A program made the position numbers and the translations under genes. Positions 24,546 to 34,860 of a DNA stretch of 64,000 bases are shown in pieces (the first letter of the stretch is position 1; every line of letters starts with the position of its first letter). Origin of the DNA: Malachius bipustulatus (Eukaryota; Arthropoda; Insecta; Coleoptera; Melyridae). Below the pieces are notes generated by a model. The model ran no database searches, was not told the DNA's origin, and was given only the letters and a program-made list of their open reading frames with translations. Where the stretch lies: NCBI GenBank assembly GCA_910589415.1, contig OU342639.1, forward strand, positions 31,318,268 to 31,382,267, read 5' to 3'.

Positions 24546-26290
24546 CTTCCAGAGCCTCTCCCTTGGAACGGAGTCATACGCATTCTAAAGGTCGGTCTGT
24601 TCTTGGCTAGCTTTCTCTCAATCAGTTGTTGTATGGTATAAATATCTACCTATGGTCATGGCAAGATCTTCCCGCCGTGATCCTGCTTGGTCTTCCCATA
24701 TTTTGTCCTTTATGCTATCTTCCAATTTCTCTTTGAGGAGTTTCCCGTAAATCCGGCAAAAAATTGAAATAACACTTATGCCTGTATAGTTCTGGCATTT
24801 CTTTTCAGTCGCCTTTTTTGAAAATTAATGTCAAACAGACTTCGGTCCACTCTTTTGGTGTGCTTTCTCCGTTGATTGCTCTCTCAAGCATGCGCTAGGC
24901 TAGATCATGCGTAGCAGTTTGTCAGGTCCGTATTTGATGAGTACGGGTGATATGGTTCCAGGCCCAGGGGAACTGTTGTTTTTCAAATTCTTTATTTTTT
25001 TTTGACGTTCTTCTCTTTGCTGAGTATCCCGATTATTTTCTTCTTCTTGTGTTCTCAAAAACTCTGGTCTATATCTTCTGTTAGCGGATTCTAGTAATAT
25101 TCTTGCCATTGTGTGTTTTTCCCTATTGTTGCATGTTAGTGAATTTATTATTTTCCAGGCTCCTGTACCTCTGCCCCCTCCTATTTTCTGTTCTATATTT
25201 ATGTATGCTAGTTCCCGTCTATCGTTTTTCTCTCTACATGTCAGCTTCTTTACCTCTCTATATTTTTTCGTTTATAGTTCTCCAGGTCAGCCGCTGATTT
25301 AGTATTCATCCATTCCTTATAGAGTTGTTTCTTCTGTTCTATAACGTCTTTAGAGTTTCTCGGATCCTTCTCTCCCAATTCCTCTCTCGCTGTCTCTTGA
25401 ATGCAGATCTTTATATGTTCGTTGGTTTCTTCCAGGTCGTCATATCTAAATTCCTCTAATTTCTCTTCTTTGGTATAATTCTCTGATGGATTCATCATGT
25501 AGTAGATGTATTTTAAATTTACCAACTTTCATTTCCGTGGATTCTACTGTGGCTTCTTTTTCTCTATTTGCTGCAATTCTAGCCCAGTGGAAAGTTACTG
25601 AGATCGATGCCACATTCTGCTCTCCTTTTCACTCTAACGTCTTTTATCTTTAGGATGGTGTTTTCTTTATAATAGAGATTTATTGTAGGCTGTATCCACG
25701 TATACATAGGTATGGATGACCTTATGTTTTTAGAATCCGTTTGTAGTACGTAAGTCGTTTAATTCTTCTCCCGAAAACACCCGATTGTTGTCGTTGATCC
25801 TTCTACCGACTCTTCCATTCAGATCACCAGCTATCATCAGTTTCTGGTACTTTTTCCTTCGCAGTATCTCATGTTGGCGCCATAAATTGGTCTTTTTGCA
25901 AAAATGAGCTATCATCAGTAGTTGGTGCGTATACTCCTATAATTATAATTTCTCTTCGGAACACTTCTATACTAATCTTCAACAGTCTCTCGTTAATCGA
26001 CTTCCAGTCCCGCATATACCTTATCCATGTCCTTTTTATAAAAATTCCCACACCAGCTTTAAATCACTTCTCCTTTCCTATTCCACTCCAGCAATGAAGC
26101 ACCCCGTTTATTGTCGCTGTTCCGTTGTTCTTCTTCTTAGTTTCACTGATTACAGGTCGATCGCCGCTGCTATTCTGAAACTCCTTTTGATGATTCACGT
26201 TCCCTACTTCTCTTCTCCTTCTTCCACTTCTTGTTTGCTTTCTTTTGGTTGAGTTGTAGGTTTGGGTTTTGATTGCCTTTTTGCAGAATT
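24544..26290 (-). pseudogene. RTE-like non-LTR retrotransposon remnant
   Basis: Read on the minus strand, pieces of one non-LTR ORF2 appear in order. First come VISETKKKNNGT near 26130, holding the endonuclease catalytic E, and GVGIFIKRTW. Then GVYAPT near 25940 and LMIAGDLNGRVG near 25830 give the D-x-N endonuclease motif. A linker with EEFRYDDLEET and KDVIEQKKQLYKEWMNTKS follows. The start of reverse transcriptase comes next: NNSSPGPGTISPVLIKYG near 24970, SVISIFCRIYGKLL near 24750, and finally AYDSVPRERLW at 24544-24585, the first catalytic-aspartate box. It is truncated there, so the YADD box is lost. Stops and frameshifts occur throughout. The style matches RTE-clade proteins often annotated in insects as craniofacial development protein 2-like; the clade is my inference. 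Confidence 0.75.
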
Positions 26291-27352
26291 ACCCCTCCCC
26301 CCGTGCGTTCCTTTTCCTTTAAAACAAAAATTTCAAATTTCAGTTTTTTTTTTTAATATTTTGACAACTAATAACGACAGCCCAAATTTCTTTTCAGATT
26401 AGTAATTAGCACAAAAATACGCAACTTCGCTATAATTTAGCCAGATTTGTATCTCTTAAGAAAAGCGAGATCCCCATAGTGGCACGCGAAAAACGGACAG
26501 CCTGTATTAATGTCTATAATAAATTAATATGAATGAATTTTATGACAAATTTAGTTCTAAGTACTGAGAAATAAAATTTCCGGTATAGTGAAGCTTATAA
26601 TTCACGAATCACAGAAAGCTCGGTTATATCCAAGAAGATTTAATTTTCAACAAGAACAAAGTCAAATTTTCAAAGAGCCGTTCCCTACAAGAACATGACG
26701 TGAAATTTTATAAGTCGGATAGATTTTTATGCTCGTGGACATAGGATATAATGTTCTTGTTAAATGGCGAGTGAAGACTCTAGGACCCAAACTGCCCGAT
26801 AAAGACATCATAGAGCAAAAGAGCGACCATAATGAGAGAAAAACAATCTGTGCTGACTAAAAGATAAAAGCTCCTCGCTCAATTAAACGCGGCAGCAAGA
26901 TCGGGAAGGGTGTTTTCGGGTCGCCGTTGAGTAGTAATTTATTTTAGAGACAATCATGTGTCCATAGTAAAAGGTGTGCAAATGACTCTAGCAGTGACGA
27001 AGGGTCGTCCCTAGATCTTATCACGGTGCATCTATACGAGTAGTTAATAACACTTTAAATGGGCCGTACGGGCCTGACCATTGTTCCATTAGGAAAGTCC
27101 TCCTGCAGAAGTCAGTTGATTCAATGGCACAAATACAACAAACATACATGCACCTAGTACATGTAACCGTGATCCTTTATTATTTAATCGTACCGTCCGA
27201 TAGGTAGCTGGGTAGATTTATAATATTAGACAACCTGAAATAACTTAACACTCGGTTATTAAAAATGTTCAGTTGCTTAGGTCTCATCGTCCGAATGACC
27301 ATCCATTGTTTGACTCGCCATAAAATAGTCGCTACATACATGGAGTTACATA

Positions 27353-27370
27353 TTTAGTTAGTTAGTTAGT
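27353..27370 (+). repeat. TTAG microsatellite
   Basis: TTAG is repeated just over four times. It is not the TTAGG insect telomere repeat. Confidence 0.85.
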
Positions 27371-27916
27371 CTTAGTCGGTTGGTTATGGTTCTCAAAGGT
27401 GATATTTATGGGTGTGTCCAATTTATTATTATTGGTCAGCTATAGTGTTGGACATGTAATATTAGAATTTATCTGACAACTTTGGCTACCTTATTTATTC
27501 AGTAGCTATTATATTTGACCTCCTGCAGGTAGATCGGCGTTATTTATTTGAGTTTTTAGTAACGAATACTCGATAAAGTCCTGTTAAGCGCTGGAAGTTA
27601 CAATGGATAAATGGATGTTTCATTTGTTACGTGAACAAAAAAAAAAAACTTTAACAAATCAGATGTAATAGTCTTGTTAAATCTACGAGGGACGAAACAA
27701 ATTTGACAAAGCTTTTGTTAGAATTTCTTCAGTTAATACTAAATTACTCTGCTGTACTACTTACTCTGCCTCGATTTTTTCAAGCTACTAACTCTATGTC
27801 AGTATAAACGCAATTGACGGAAATTACTCAAAATACATAAAATATAAGCTTAGATTTCAGCTTTCTTTTTGTCATAAAACTGCCGATTGTGATTACACAG
27901 TGAGAACTTTTTAACT

Positions 27917-27928
27917 CCCCCCCCCCCC
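27917..27928 (+). repeat. Homopolymer C run of 12
   Basis: Twelve consecutive C residues lie just before the rearranged repeat that starts at 27958. Confidence 0.85.
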
Positions 27929-27957
27929 TTAAAATTTGAATTCCCACTCTTCTATCA

Positions 27958-28332
27958 TGGCACTTCAAGATGACCTATCGACAAATTGAAAATCCAGGAC
28001 CGTACTCGAAAAGAAATAGTTTGCTCTTTTTTGACAGAAAAGCTCATTTTCTCATTTTTTCGTTGCAGTACGGGCAACGATTTTACGTCAAAATAGAAAA
28101 TTAAAGTTTAGGTAGAGGCAAGTTCTTACTTTGATCTTATTTTGTCGTGAAACTGTTGAAAATTTGCCGTTCGATTTAAGAAGCTCATTTCAGACTCTTT
28201 TTCTTGTTCTTGTCGTTTTTTCTGAAAGTCAATTAAAAATGTGTTTTTTTGTAAAAAAAAAAATGCGAACAATTTTTCTCCAAGTACAGCCCTGGTTACG
28301 AGATTGAAAACACTAGAAATAGGCTAGCCCAT
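27958..28332. repeat. Left part of an older repeat split by the BEL element
   Basis: At 27958-28050 lies an inverted copy of the module found at about 34590-34674, for example AAGATGACCTATCGACAAAT. At about 28095-28310 a second copy follows in the direct orientation, with GCAAGTTCTTACTTTGATCT and AAGAAGCTCATTTCA matching 34458-34530. The BEL insertion with its CCCAT duplication falls just to the right. The repeat is therefore older than the BEL element. Confidence 0.65.
28328..28332 (+). repeat. BEL target-site duplication, left copy
   Basis: CCCAT directly precedes the left LTR and is repeated directly after the right LTR at 34356-34360. A 5-bp duplication is usual for BEL/Pao integration. 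Confidence 0.9.
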
Positions 28333-28615
28333 TGTATGATGTTTGTTATCTGAATTTTGTAGTTCATTAACAACTACGCGACACGATTTTTCATAATAAA
28401 ACATTTATTATTAAGACGATTTTCAATGTTCGAAAACACCTCATCTCGTGCCGTATACTGCGTGGTGCATTGGCTCGCAGTTTTCTCATGAATGAAGGGG
28501 TGAATTTTTGCATCTTGCGTTCGGGTTAATCGGACGCCGAGATGTGGGGTTGTCATGTTGTACTCATTTTCCTTACAAAAATTAAATTGTGGCTTATTAC
28601 AAATTATGCCTAACA
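28333..28615 (-). repeat. BEL 3' LTR
   Basis: 283 bp, reading TGTATGATG...CCTAACA on the + strand. It carries AATAAA (minus strand, complement of 28404-28409), a likely polyadenylation signal. I found no difference from the other LTR. Confidence 0.95.
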
Positions 28616-28640
28616 TGCCGGCCGCCTTGGAAAAGAGTGC
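28616..28640 (-). other. Possible polypurine tract region of the BEL element
   Basis: Next to the 3' LTR the minus strand reads CCAAGGCGGCCGGCA. This sits where the plus-strand primer tract should be and is G-rich, but it is interrupted by C residues, so the primer assignment is weak. Confidence 0.35.
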
Positions 28641-28767
28641 TTTTACAAAATAATGTATAATATTCCAAGAATATAAGGTAAGTAAATTAATATTTGATTT
28701 TAGTAACGTAATATTCGATTCATGTAAATTAACGAAATGTCCCTTTGTTTTAGGTAAATAGCATTAA

Positions 28768-31700
28768 TCACTTTAAACAATTTGCTTCACTGAATAGTTC
28801 AACCACTTTAGTAATGGATCTAGTGATGACTCCATTAACTGTTCTGATGGATAAAACTCTGATAATTCCATCTGGACCTGGATGAACTGCTTCCACACGA
28901 CCCTTGCGCCAAAGAAGTGGAGGTGTCTGAGAATCTCGAAGGAGAACAAGTGACCCTGGTTTAATTGAATTGCAATTGTTCTGCTGCCATTTGGTTCTGG
29001 ACTGCAACGTGGTGAGATAGTCATTGGACCATACTTTCCAGAATCGCTGCATCATCTGTTGAATCATCTCAAATCTGCTCAAATGATTTTGCTTAGTGTG
29101 CAACCATGAGGGTTCTGGTATTGTTAATAAAGAGCCACCCACAAGGAAATGACCTGGTGTGAGGAATTGGAAATCATTGGAATTTGAAGAAATAGGTAAG
29201 AGTGGTCTAGAATTCAAAATAGATTCTATTTGACAGCATAATGTGCTTAATTCTTCAAAAGTAAAAATTGAATTACCGGCTATTCGGTATAAATGTTTCT
29301 TTGTGGATTTGACTGCCGCCTCCCAAAGACCGCCAAAGTGAGGGGATCTAGCTGGGATAAATTTCCACTGAACTGAATGTTTACTTAAAAAGTTTGCAAC
29401 TTCTTCATTATGTTTATTTTCAGAATGAAGTTGATACCACTGTTTTATTTCATTATTGGCTCCAATAAAATTGGTACCGTTATCTGAATGGATCTCGTTA
29501 CATAGACCCCGTCGAGCTAAAAAACGTTTTAAACAGGCTATGAATGCTTCAGTTGATAAACTACTAACTATTTCGATGTGTATCGCCTTTGTACTAAAAC
29601 ACACGAATAAGCAGATATATCCCTTTGCAATTTTCCAACCACGTCCTGTACTCTCTTTAGAAAATGGACCAGCAAAGTCTGTCCCGCAAACTGAAAATGC
29701 TCGTGATGGTGTAACTCGGGTTTCAGGTAAATCACTCATAATCGGTTCGATCGGACGAGCATCAAATCGCTTACAAGTAATGCATTTATATATTATTTGT
29801 TTGACTTCTGTTTTACCTGAAATTATCCAAAATTTTTGTCGAATTGCGTTCAACGTAGTTTGTGGACCAGCATGAAACTGCTGTAAATGGTAGTGTTGAA
29901 TAATTAGCTGACTAAATTTATGCTTCTTAGGAACAATAAATGGGAATTTTTGATTATATGATACATGGCTAAAACGAAGTCTGCCACCTACCCGCATGAC
30001 TTTGTCATCATCTATGAATGGATTAAGACAAAATAATTTACTTTTGGGTGATATAGATTTTCCCTGTAAGAGTAACTGATATTCCTCCGGGAATGATTCT
30101 ATTTGTACACTTTTTATTAAAAACTTTAATGAAGTTTCAAGCTCAATAACTTTGAGTGGACCTGTTAATTTAGGTCTTGTTTTCTTGCATAACTCAATAA
30201 ATCGTATGCAATGCGATAAAATTCGCTGTACCTTGACCAAACTTGAGTACCTTTGAATTAGTTCTGAAAGAAATGTTGGTTGCTGTTGCAAATTTGTAGT
30301 AACAAGACATTTTGATTTTATGTCTGGTACACCACTATGCGCATGATTGTCATAATTTGATTGTGGCCATTGTGCTGTATCTTGACTTAGCCAATCAGGT
30401 CCGTGCCACCAGGTTTTAAATTTGAGTAACTGAGCACTGGTGGTACCCCTACTTAGAATATCTGCGGCGTTATCCTCTGACCTGACATGATTCCATTTTG
30501 CATTTTGTGTTAATAATTGTATGTCAGCTACTCTATGAGCAACGAATTGTTTTAATTGACTAGGATCTTTTTGCAACCACGCTAGCACGATCGTGCTATC
30601 ACACCAGAAATATACTTCATCAATATGAATGCGTGATTCTAAATCTCGACTGATTTGTGCGACCAATTTCGCAGCCTCTGCTTTTGATTCAAAACTTACT
30701 ATTAAATCATCGACATAAAATGATTCATCAATTAATTTGCATGCTTCAGGGAACTTGTCCTGATTATCGAGTGCTATTTGTTTTATGCATCGAGTAGCTA
30801 GGTATGGAGCTGATGCAATTCCATATGCAACCGTATTGAGTTGATATAGTTTATCATTCCAGATGATATTTTGTAAAATTCTATCCTCTGCATGTACCAA
30901 TATTTGTCTGTACATTTTTTCACAATCGCTTGTCACTGCGACCTTGTGAAGTCTGAATCTGATCAAAATAGCAAATAAATCTGACTGAACAACTGGACCG
31001 ACTTTCAGGACATTGTTTAATGATAGACCTGAGTCTGTCTTAAAAGCAGCGTCGAAAACGACTCTAACCTTCGTTGTTAATTTATTTGGATTTATGACTG
31101 CATGATGAGGAAGCACATTCGGTTGGACTTCCGATGTGTAAATGATTGGAGACATGTGATTAAGAAGTTCATATTCTTCCTTGAATTGAGTGTACTGTTT
31201 GCATAACTCTGCATCTGAATTGAGTCTATTTTTGAGTAATTGATATCTCCGATTAGCTATATTGAAAGAATTCCCTAATTGATTAACATTTGATTTGAAA
31301 GGTAATCTAACCACAAATTTTCCATCTTCTCCTCTCGATGTAGTTTTAGAGAAGATTTCTTCACATTCGCGTTCTTCTTGAGAATGTATGATTGATTTTG
31401 GAGTTTCCTCAATATGCCAAAAAGCTGATAATTGATTTTGAATATCTGATATTTGGTGTTCTTGTAATGATAACATGCATGCTGATGATTTGGTAATTAA
31501 TGATTGTTGAGTGGTTGGTCCCGAAACTACCCATCCCAGATGTGTTTTTTGAATGATTGGCTGACGTCTACCTAAGGAGATCTGACCAATGCAAAGAAGT
31601 GACCAAAATAATTCCGCGCCAAGTAGAATATCAATTTTACTCTGCTGAGAAAATGTTGGATCAGCTAATTGAATTTCTTCGGGAATATTAAGATCGATGT

Positions 31701-33525
31701 CAAGAGATGTTTGTGGTAACGGTGAAGTTAATTCAGGAAGAACCAAACAATTTACCTTTGTATTGAATGAATTTATTTTTGAATAAATTGTGATAGATAC
31801 TTCACTTGTGACTTGAGAAGTTGAATTGTTGATACCGATTATTGGAATGTTGACTCGCTTACCTTTCAGCTTCAGCCTATCACATAAATCCTTGCGAATA
31901 TAATTTGATTGCGATGCTGAATCCAAAAGAATTTTGACATCATGATTGTTTCCTTGATTATCTTGAATATGTACTATTGCTGTTGGCAACAGTACTTCAA
32001 CTGCCTTGATTTGGGAACAGTTGACTACTTGAGAATGTGTACTGTTTAATGAATGTGCTGTATTTGATGAATGTTGTGAATTTGAATTATGTGTCTGATT
32101 AAATGGTTGATTAACAACCGGAAATTGATTTGATGATGCTTGATTTTGATTTATTTGATCGGACATTGAATGATCTTGATTGGGTATATTATTTGTATCA
32201 TGTTGTCTGTCTATGTGTAATAATGTATTATGTAAATGGTTACATTTTCTGCAGGTTGATGCCTTGCAATCCTTTGTTATGTGATTTGATCTAAAACAAT
32301 TTTTGCAAAGTTTGCGTTTTGATACCTCAGAAATTCGCTGTTGAACTGACAATTCCAGAAATTTACTACAGAAAAATACTGGATGATTTGCATTGCAAAT
32401 TATACATTTTGAATATTGTGTTGACACATGAACCGTAGAGAATTTCGTGTGCGAGTGTGTATATGTCTTCTTAACTTGCATTGAATTTGTGTTTGATTGC
32501 AATGATTCGAGCAATTGACACTTTTTTGTAATAAAATCGATTAAATCTTGATATTTTGGTTTTTGTTGCATTTCTGATTTTAATTTTTGCCATTCACGCT
32601 TAGAAATGTTGTCCAGTTTGCTGGTGATTAAATAAATAAGAATCGAATCCCAGAACTGTACTGGCTCATTGAGAGCTTTAAGTGCTCTAACATTCTTTTG
32701 AATATTGTTTAAAAATGCTTGTAAAAGTGAATGTGATTCTTTGGTAACTACCTCTAAATCAAAAAGAGCTTGGAAATGATTTTGAATAATAAGTGCGTCA
32801 TCTTCAAAACGTTCTTTGAGCAATTTAAATGCTACGTCATAATTGTCAGATGTCATGCTTATTTTGTCTATAATTGCTTCCGCATCACCACTGAGTGATA
32901 ATTTTAAATACTGAAATTTTTCAATTGGTGATAACGATTGATTATTATGAATAAGTGACGTGAACATGTCGTAAAAACTTAACCACTGGTCTATTTGTCC
33001 CGAAAAATTGGGTAAAGACAATTGAGGCAACCTTACTTGACTGAAATTTCTAATTATTGGCATTGATTGTTGTGCATCGTTTGTTTGCACTGCGCCTGCA
33101 TTATTAACATTATCCCCAGATTCTGACCCGTCCTGATTTTCCACTAAACCCACGACTATTTCTTCAGAACTACCGTCAATGTCACTGGTATCGGTATGGC
33201 TACTGTTATTATCATCACACTTCCTAATATAAGATTCTTGTGGATTAATAATATCGTCAATTTTTGCTAATAATGAATAATATTTATCCTCAAAAGTTCC
33301 ACTTTCTAGCTCGATTTGTTCCTCGGTTAATGTGGTATCAAGTTCTTCTATTTGCTCTTGAACTGTTTCAAATTGTCCTAATAAAGGTTCAATTTTTGCT
33401 CTACGTAATTGAAGTTCACAAAGTGATCTTCCAGAAATGACATTCAAATCCATCTGTTTTACTTTGTTTTCCTGACGAGTTAAATTTGCTTTTATAGTGG
33501 ATCGTTTTTTAATTAACGCTTCCAT
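28768..33525 (-). CDS. BEL/Pao Gag-Pol polyprotein with internal deletion
   Basis: 1585 codons. An N-terminal coiled-coil-rich Gag region comes first, with a DUF1759-like part around residues 170-340. Three cysteine-rich knuckles begin at C374: CIICNANHPVFFC, CKNCFRSNHITKDC and CRKCNHLHNTLLH. The A17/DUF1758 aspartic protease has LLDSAS with D535. The reverse transcriptase has TSDCEKMYRQI, YGIASAPYLA and YVDD at 937-940. The integrase has its zinc-binding region, then D1283 (GTDFAGPF), D1348 (HSDNGTNF) and E1402 (GLWEAAVKS), followed by a DUF5641-like C-terminus. The oddity is after YVDD: only 28 residues separate it from DEVYFWCDST (D969). In family members the RT thumb, connection and first half of RNase H, with its first catalytic D and E, lie there, a couple of hundred residues. 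The join is in frame. The enzyme should not complete reverse transcription on its own. The start is the first ATG of the frame. Confidence 0.95.
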   Translation of the reverse strand: MEALIKKRSTIKANLTRQENKVKQMDLNVISGRSLCELQLRRAKIEPLLGQFETVQEQIEELDTTLTEEQIELESGTFEDKYYSLLAKIDDIINPQESYIRKCDDNNSSHTDTSDIDGSSEEIVVGLVENQDGSESGDNVNNAGAVQTNDAQQSMPIIRNFSQVRLPQLSLPNFSGQIDQWLSFYDMFTSLIHNNQSLSPIEKFQYLKLSLSGDAEAIIDKISMTSDNYDVAFKLLKERFEDDALIIQNHFQALFDLEVVTKESHSLLQAFLNNIQKNVRALKALNEPVQFWDSILIYLITSKLDNISKREWQKLKSEMQQKPKYQDLIDFITKKCQLLESLQSNTNSMQVKKTYTHSHTKFSTVHVSTQYSKCIICNANHPVFFCSKFLELSVQQRISEVSKRKLCKNCFRSNHITKDCKASTCRKCNHLHNTLLHIDRQHDTNNIPNQDHSMSDQINQNQASSNQFPVVNQPFNQTHNSNSQHSSNTAHSLNSTHSQVVNCSQIKAVEVLLPTAIVHIQDNQGNNHDVKILLDSASQSNYIRKDLCDRLKLKGKRVNIPIIGINNSTSQVTSEVSITIYSKINSFNTKVNCLVLPELTSPLPQTSLDIDLNIPEEIQLADPTFSQQSKIDILLGAELFWSLLCIGQISLGRRQPIIQKTHLGWVVSGPTTQQSLITKSSACMLSLQEHQISDIQNQLSAFWHIEETPKSIIHSQEERECEEIFSKTTSRGEDGKFVVRLPFKSNVNQLGNSFNIANRRYQLLKNRLNSDAELCKQYTQFKEEYELLNHMSPIIYTSEVQPNVLPHHAVINPNKLTTKVRVVFDAAFKTDSGLSLNNVLKVGPVVQSDLFAILIRFRLHKVAVTSDCEKMYRQILVHAEDRILQNIIWNDKLYQLNTVAYGIASAPYLATRCIKQIALDNQDKFPEACKLIDESFYVDDLIVSFESKAEAAKLVAQISRDLESRIHIDEVYFWCDSTIVLAWLQKDPSQLKQFVAHRVADIQLLTQNAKWNHVRSEDNAADILSRGTTSAQLLKFKTWWHGPDWLSQDTAQWPQSNYDNHAHSGVPDIKSKCLVTTNLQQQPTFLSELIQRYSSLVKVQRILSHCIRFIELCKKTRPKLTGPLKVIELETSLKFLIKSVQIESFPEEYQLLLQGKSISPKSKLFCLNPFIDDDKVMRVGGRLRFSHVSYNQKFPFIVPKKHKFSQLIIQHYHLQQFHAGPQTTLNAIRQKFWIISGKTEVKQIIYKCITCKRFDARPIEPIMSDLPETRVTPSRAFSVCGTDFAGPFSKESTGRGWKIAKGYICLFVCFSTKAIHIEIVSSLSTEAFIACLKRFLARRGLCNEIHSDNGTNFIGANNEIKQWYQLHSENKHNEEVANFLSKHSVQWKFIPARSPHFGGLWEAAVKSTKKHLYRIAGNSIFTFEELSTLCCQIESILNSRPLLPISSNSNDFQFLTPGHFLVGGSLLTIPEPSWLHTKQNHLSRFEMIQQMMQRFWKVWSNDYLTTLQSRTKWQQNNCNSIKPGSLVLLRDSQTPPLLWRKGRVEAVHPGPDGIIRVLSIRTVNGVITRSITKVVELFSEANCLK

Positions 33526-34053
33526 GATGTTTATGAATGAATATAAAATTGATTAGTACGTAGGTATTTGATTTGAATAATATTTTTGTTTTTATGTTTT
33601 GAATAATGTTTGTTTTAATTAGGTACTTGCTTGAGTACTTGACTTGAATGTTAAATTGAATATTATCGAATTGAATAGTATTAGGTACTTATTTATTTAT
33701 TGAATTGATTTTCTATCTGAATAATAGATCCCACTTACTTACTTCTTTGATTTGCTTGAATAAAATAGGGTTGTACTAGGTACGTATTTGATTTGATTTG
33801 TTTGAATAAGAATGATTTTTATTAAAGAATAATGCAAATCGTGTTTTTAATTTTTAGGAAACGGAATGAATAAGGAATAATGTGAGTGGACTCACCCCAC
33901 ACTACTTCTACCAGACGATCGATCGATGCTGCTTTCCTCTTTCCGCTCCTTCGGCTGTCTGCAAGCTACACCTGTGTTACCACCTTGACTTCTTACTGCT
34001 TATGCTTCTGATTTCTTGTTGATTAACTGATTAACTAATTATGATTTGTTTGT
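33526..34053 (-). other. BEL 5' untranslated leader
   Basis: Between the primer-binding site and the polyprotein ATG there are about 530 bases of AT-rich sequence with many ATTTGATTTG-like repeats and no long ORF. The packaging signal is expected here, but no motif can be named. Confidence 0.6.
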
Positions 34054-34071
34054 ATCCGGCTCGAAGGACCA
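34054..34071 (-). promoter_or_regulatory. Primer-binding site for tRNA-Tyr
   Basis: The + strand ATCCGGCTCGAAGGACCA equals the 3' end of eukaryotic tRNA-Tyr, including the CCA tail, so the minus-strand RNA would pair with that tRNA over 18 bases. It lies one base inside the 5' LTR. The tRNA identity comes from the acceptor pair CCTTCGA/TCGAAGG, known for tRNA-Tyr in animals. Confidence 0.85.
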
Positions 34072-34072
34072 T

Positions 34073-34355
34073 TGTATGATGTTTGTTATCTGAATTTTGT
34101 AGTTCATTAACAACTACGCGACACGATTTTTCATAATAAAACATTTATTATTAAGACGATTTTCAATGTTCGAAAACACCTCATCTCGTGCCGTATACTG
34201 CGTGGTGCATTGGCTCGCAGTTTTCTCATGAATGAAGGGGTGAATTTTTGCATCTTGCGTTCGGGTTAATCGGACGCCGAGATGTGGGGTTGTCATGTTG
34301 TACTCATTTTCCTTACAAAAATTAAATTGTGGCTTATTACAAATTATGCCTAACA
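34073..34355 (-). repeat. BEL 5' LTR
   Basis: 283 bp, read as identical to the 3' LTR. It should carry the promoter for the minus-strand genomic RNA; no clear TATA box was picked out. Confidence 0.95.
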
Positions 34356-34360
34356 CCCAT
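34356..34360 (+). repeat. BEL target-site duplication, right copy
   Basis: CCCAT, matching 28328-28332. Confidence 0.9.
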
Positions 34361-34860
34361 AAATTCGTAACTTCAGCTTTTGAAATGATTTTCAATAAAT
34401 TTTGATGCCTAATTAGAAACAAATTGTGCGGAAAAATTGAAAATTGAAGTTTCAGGTGCAAGTTCTTACTTTGATCTTATTTTGTGAACCTGTTTGAAGT
34501 GTGCCATTCGATATAAGAAGCTCATTTCATAGCATTTTTCCTGTACTTTCCGAATCCGGTGCCCTTTTTTCCGAAAATCCATTGGAAAATCCGCTTTTCT
34601 GTCAGAAAGAGCAACAATTTCTTTTCGAGTACGGTCCTGTATTTTCAATTTGTCGATAGGTCATCTTGTAGTGCCTCGATATAGAAAAGTGTTTCTGCTA
34701 AATTTTTTTGGATTTCAAAGATATCGTCGTTTTAGAATTAATCCCAAACATATTATCTTCTTACCTGTTGGCAAAAAAAATTGTCATAGATCTAGACTTG
34801 CCTCGATGTCCCCTACTGGAAATTTAACTACGTTGCATTAGTCATGAATCACCCTGTATA
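34361..34860. repeat. Right part of the older repeat split by the BEL element
   Basis: Direct copy of the module at 28095-28310 (GCAAGTTCTTACTTTGATCT at 34458 on) continuing into the segment inverted at 27958-28050. At 34850 the sequence reads TCACCCTGTATA, like the right end of a TACAGGGTG element. The corresponding left end is missing, so the repeat was truncated or rearranged. Confidence 0.55.

Larger units (their letters stand above)
26291..27957. other. Gene-free stretch
   Basis: No gene recognised. It holds a TTAG tandem (27353-27370) and a 12-base C run (27917-27928). Confidence 0.4.
28333..34355 (-). mobile_element. BEL/Pao LTR retrotransposon, 6023 bp
   Basis: A complete insertion: 283-bp LTRs at both ends that I read as identical, TG...CA termini, CCCAT target duplications, a tRNA-Tyr type primer-binding site and a single long polyprotein ORF on the minus strand. 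LTRs are copied from one template at insertion and then diverge, so identity means a very recent insertion. The ORF has no stop or frameshift, yet it lacks the middle of the reverse transcriptase-RNase H region (see the CDS). The element is therefore probably nonautonomous and was copied using proteins from a complete relative. There is no envelope ORF. Confidence 0.95.

Noticed and set aside
25103..25302. Hydrophobic + strand frames suggesting a membrane peptide
   Set aside because: They are antisense to the RTE-like remnant, whose minus-strand translation matches reverse transcriptase and linker motifs.
27353..27370. Possible interstitial telomere repeat
   Set aside because: The unit is TTAG, not TTAGG, and only about four copies are present.
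29456..29875. 139-codon + strand open frame
   Set aside because: It lies antisense within the integrase part of the BEL polyprotein and has no motifs of its own.
34054..34071. Possible tRNA-Tyr gene
   Set aside because: Only the 3' 18 bases of the tRNA are present, exactly at the primer-binding position of the BEL element.
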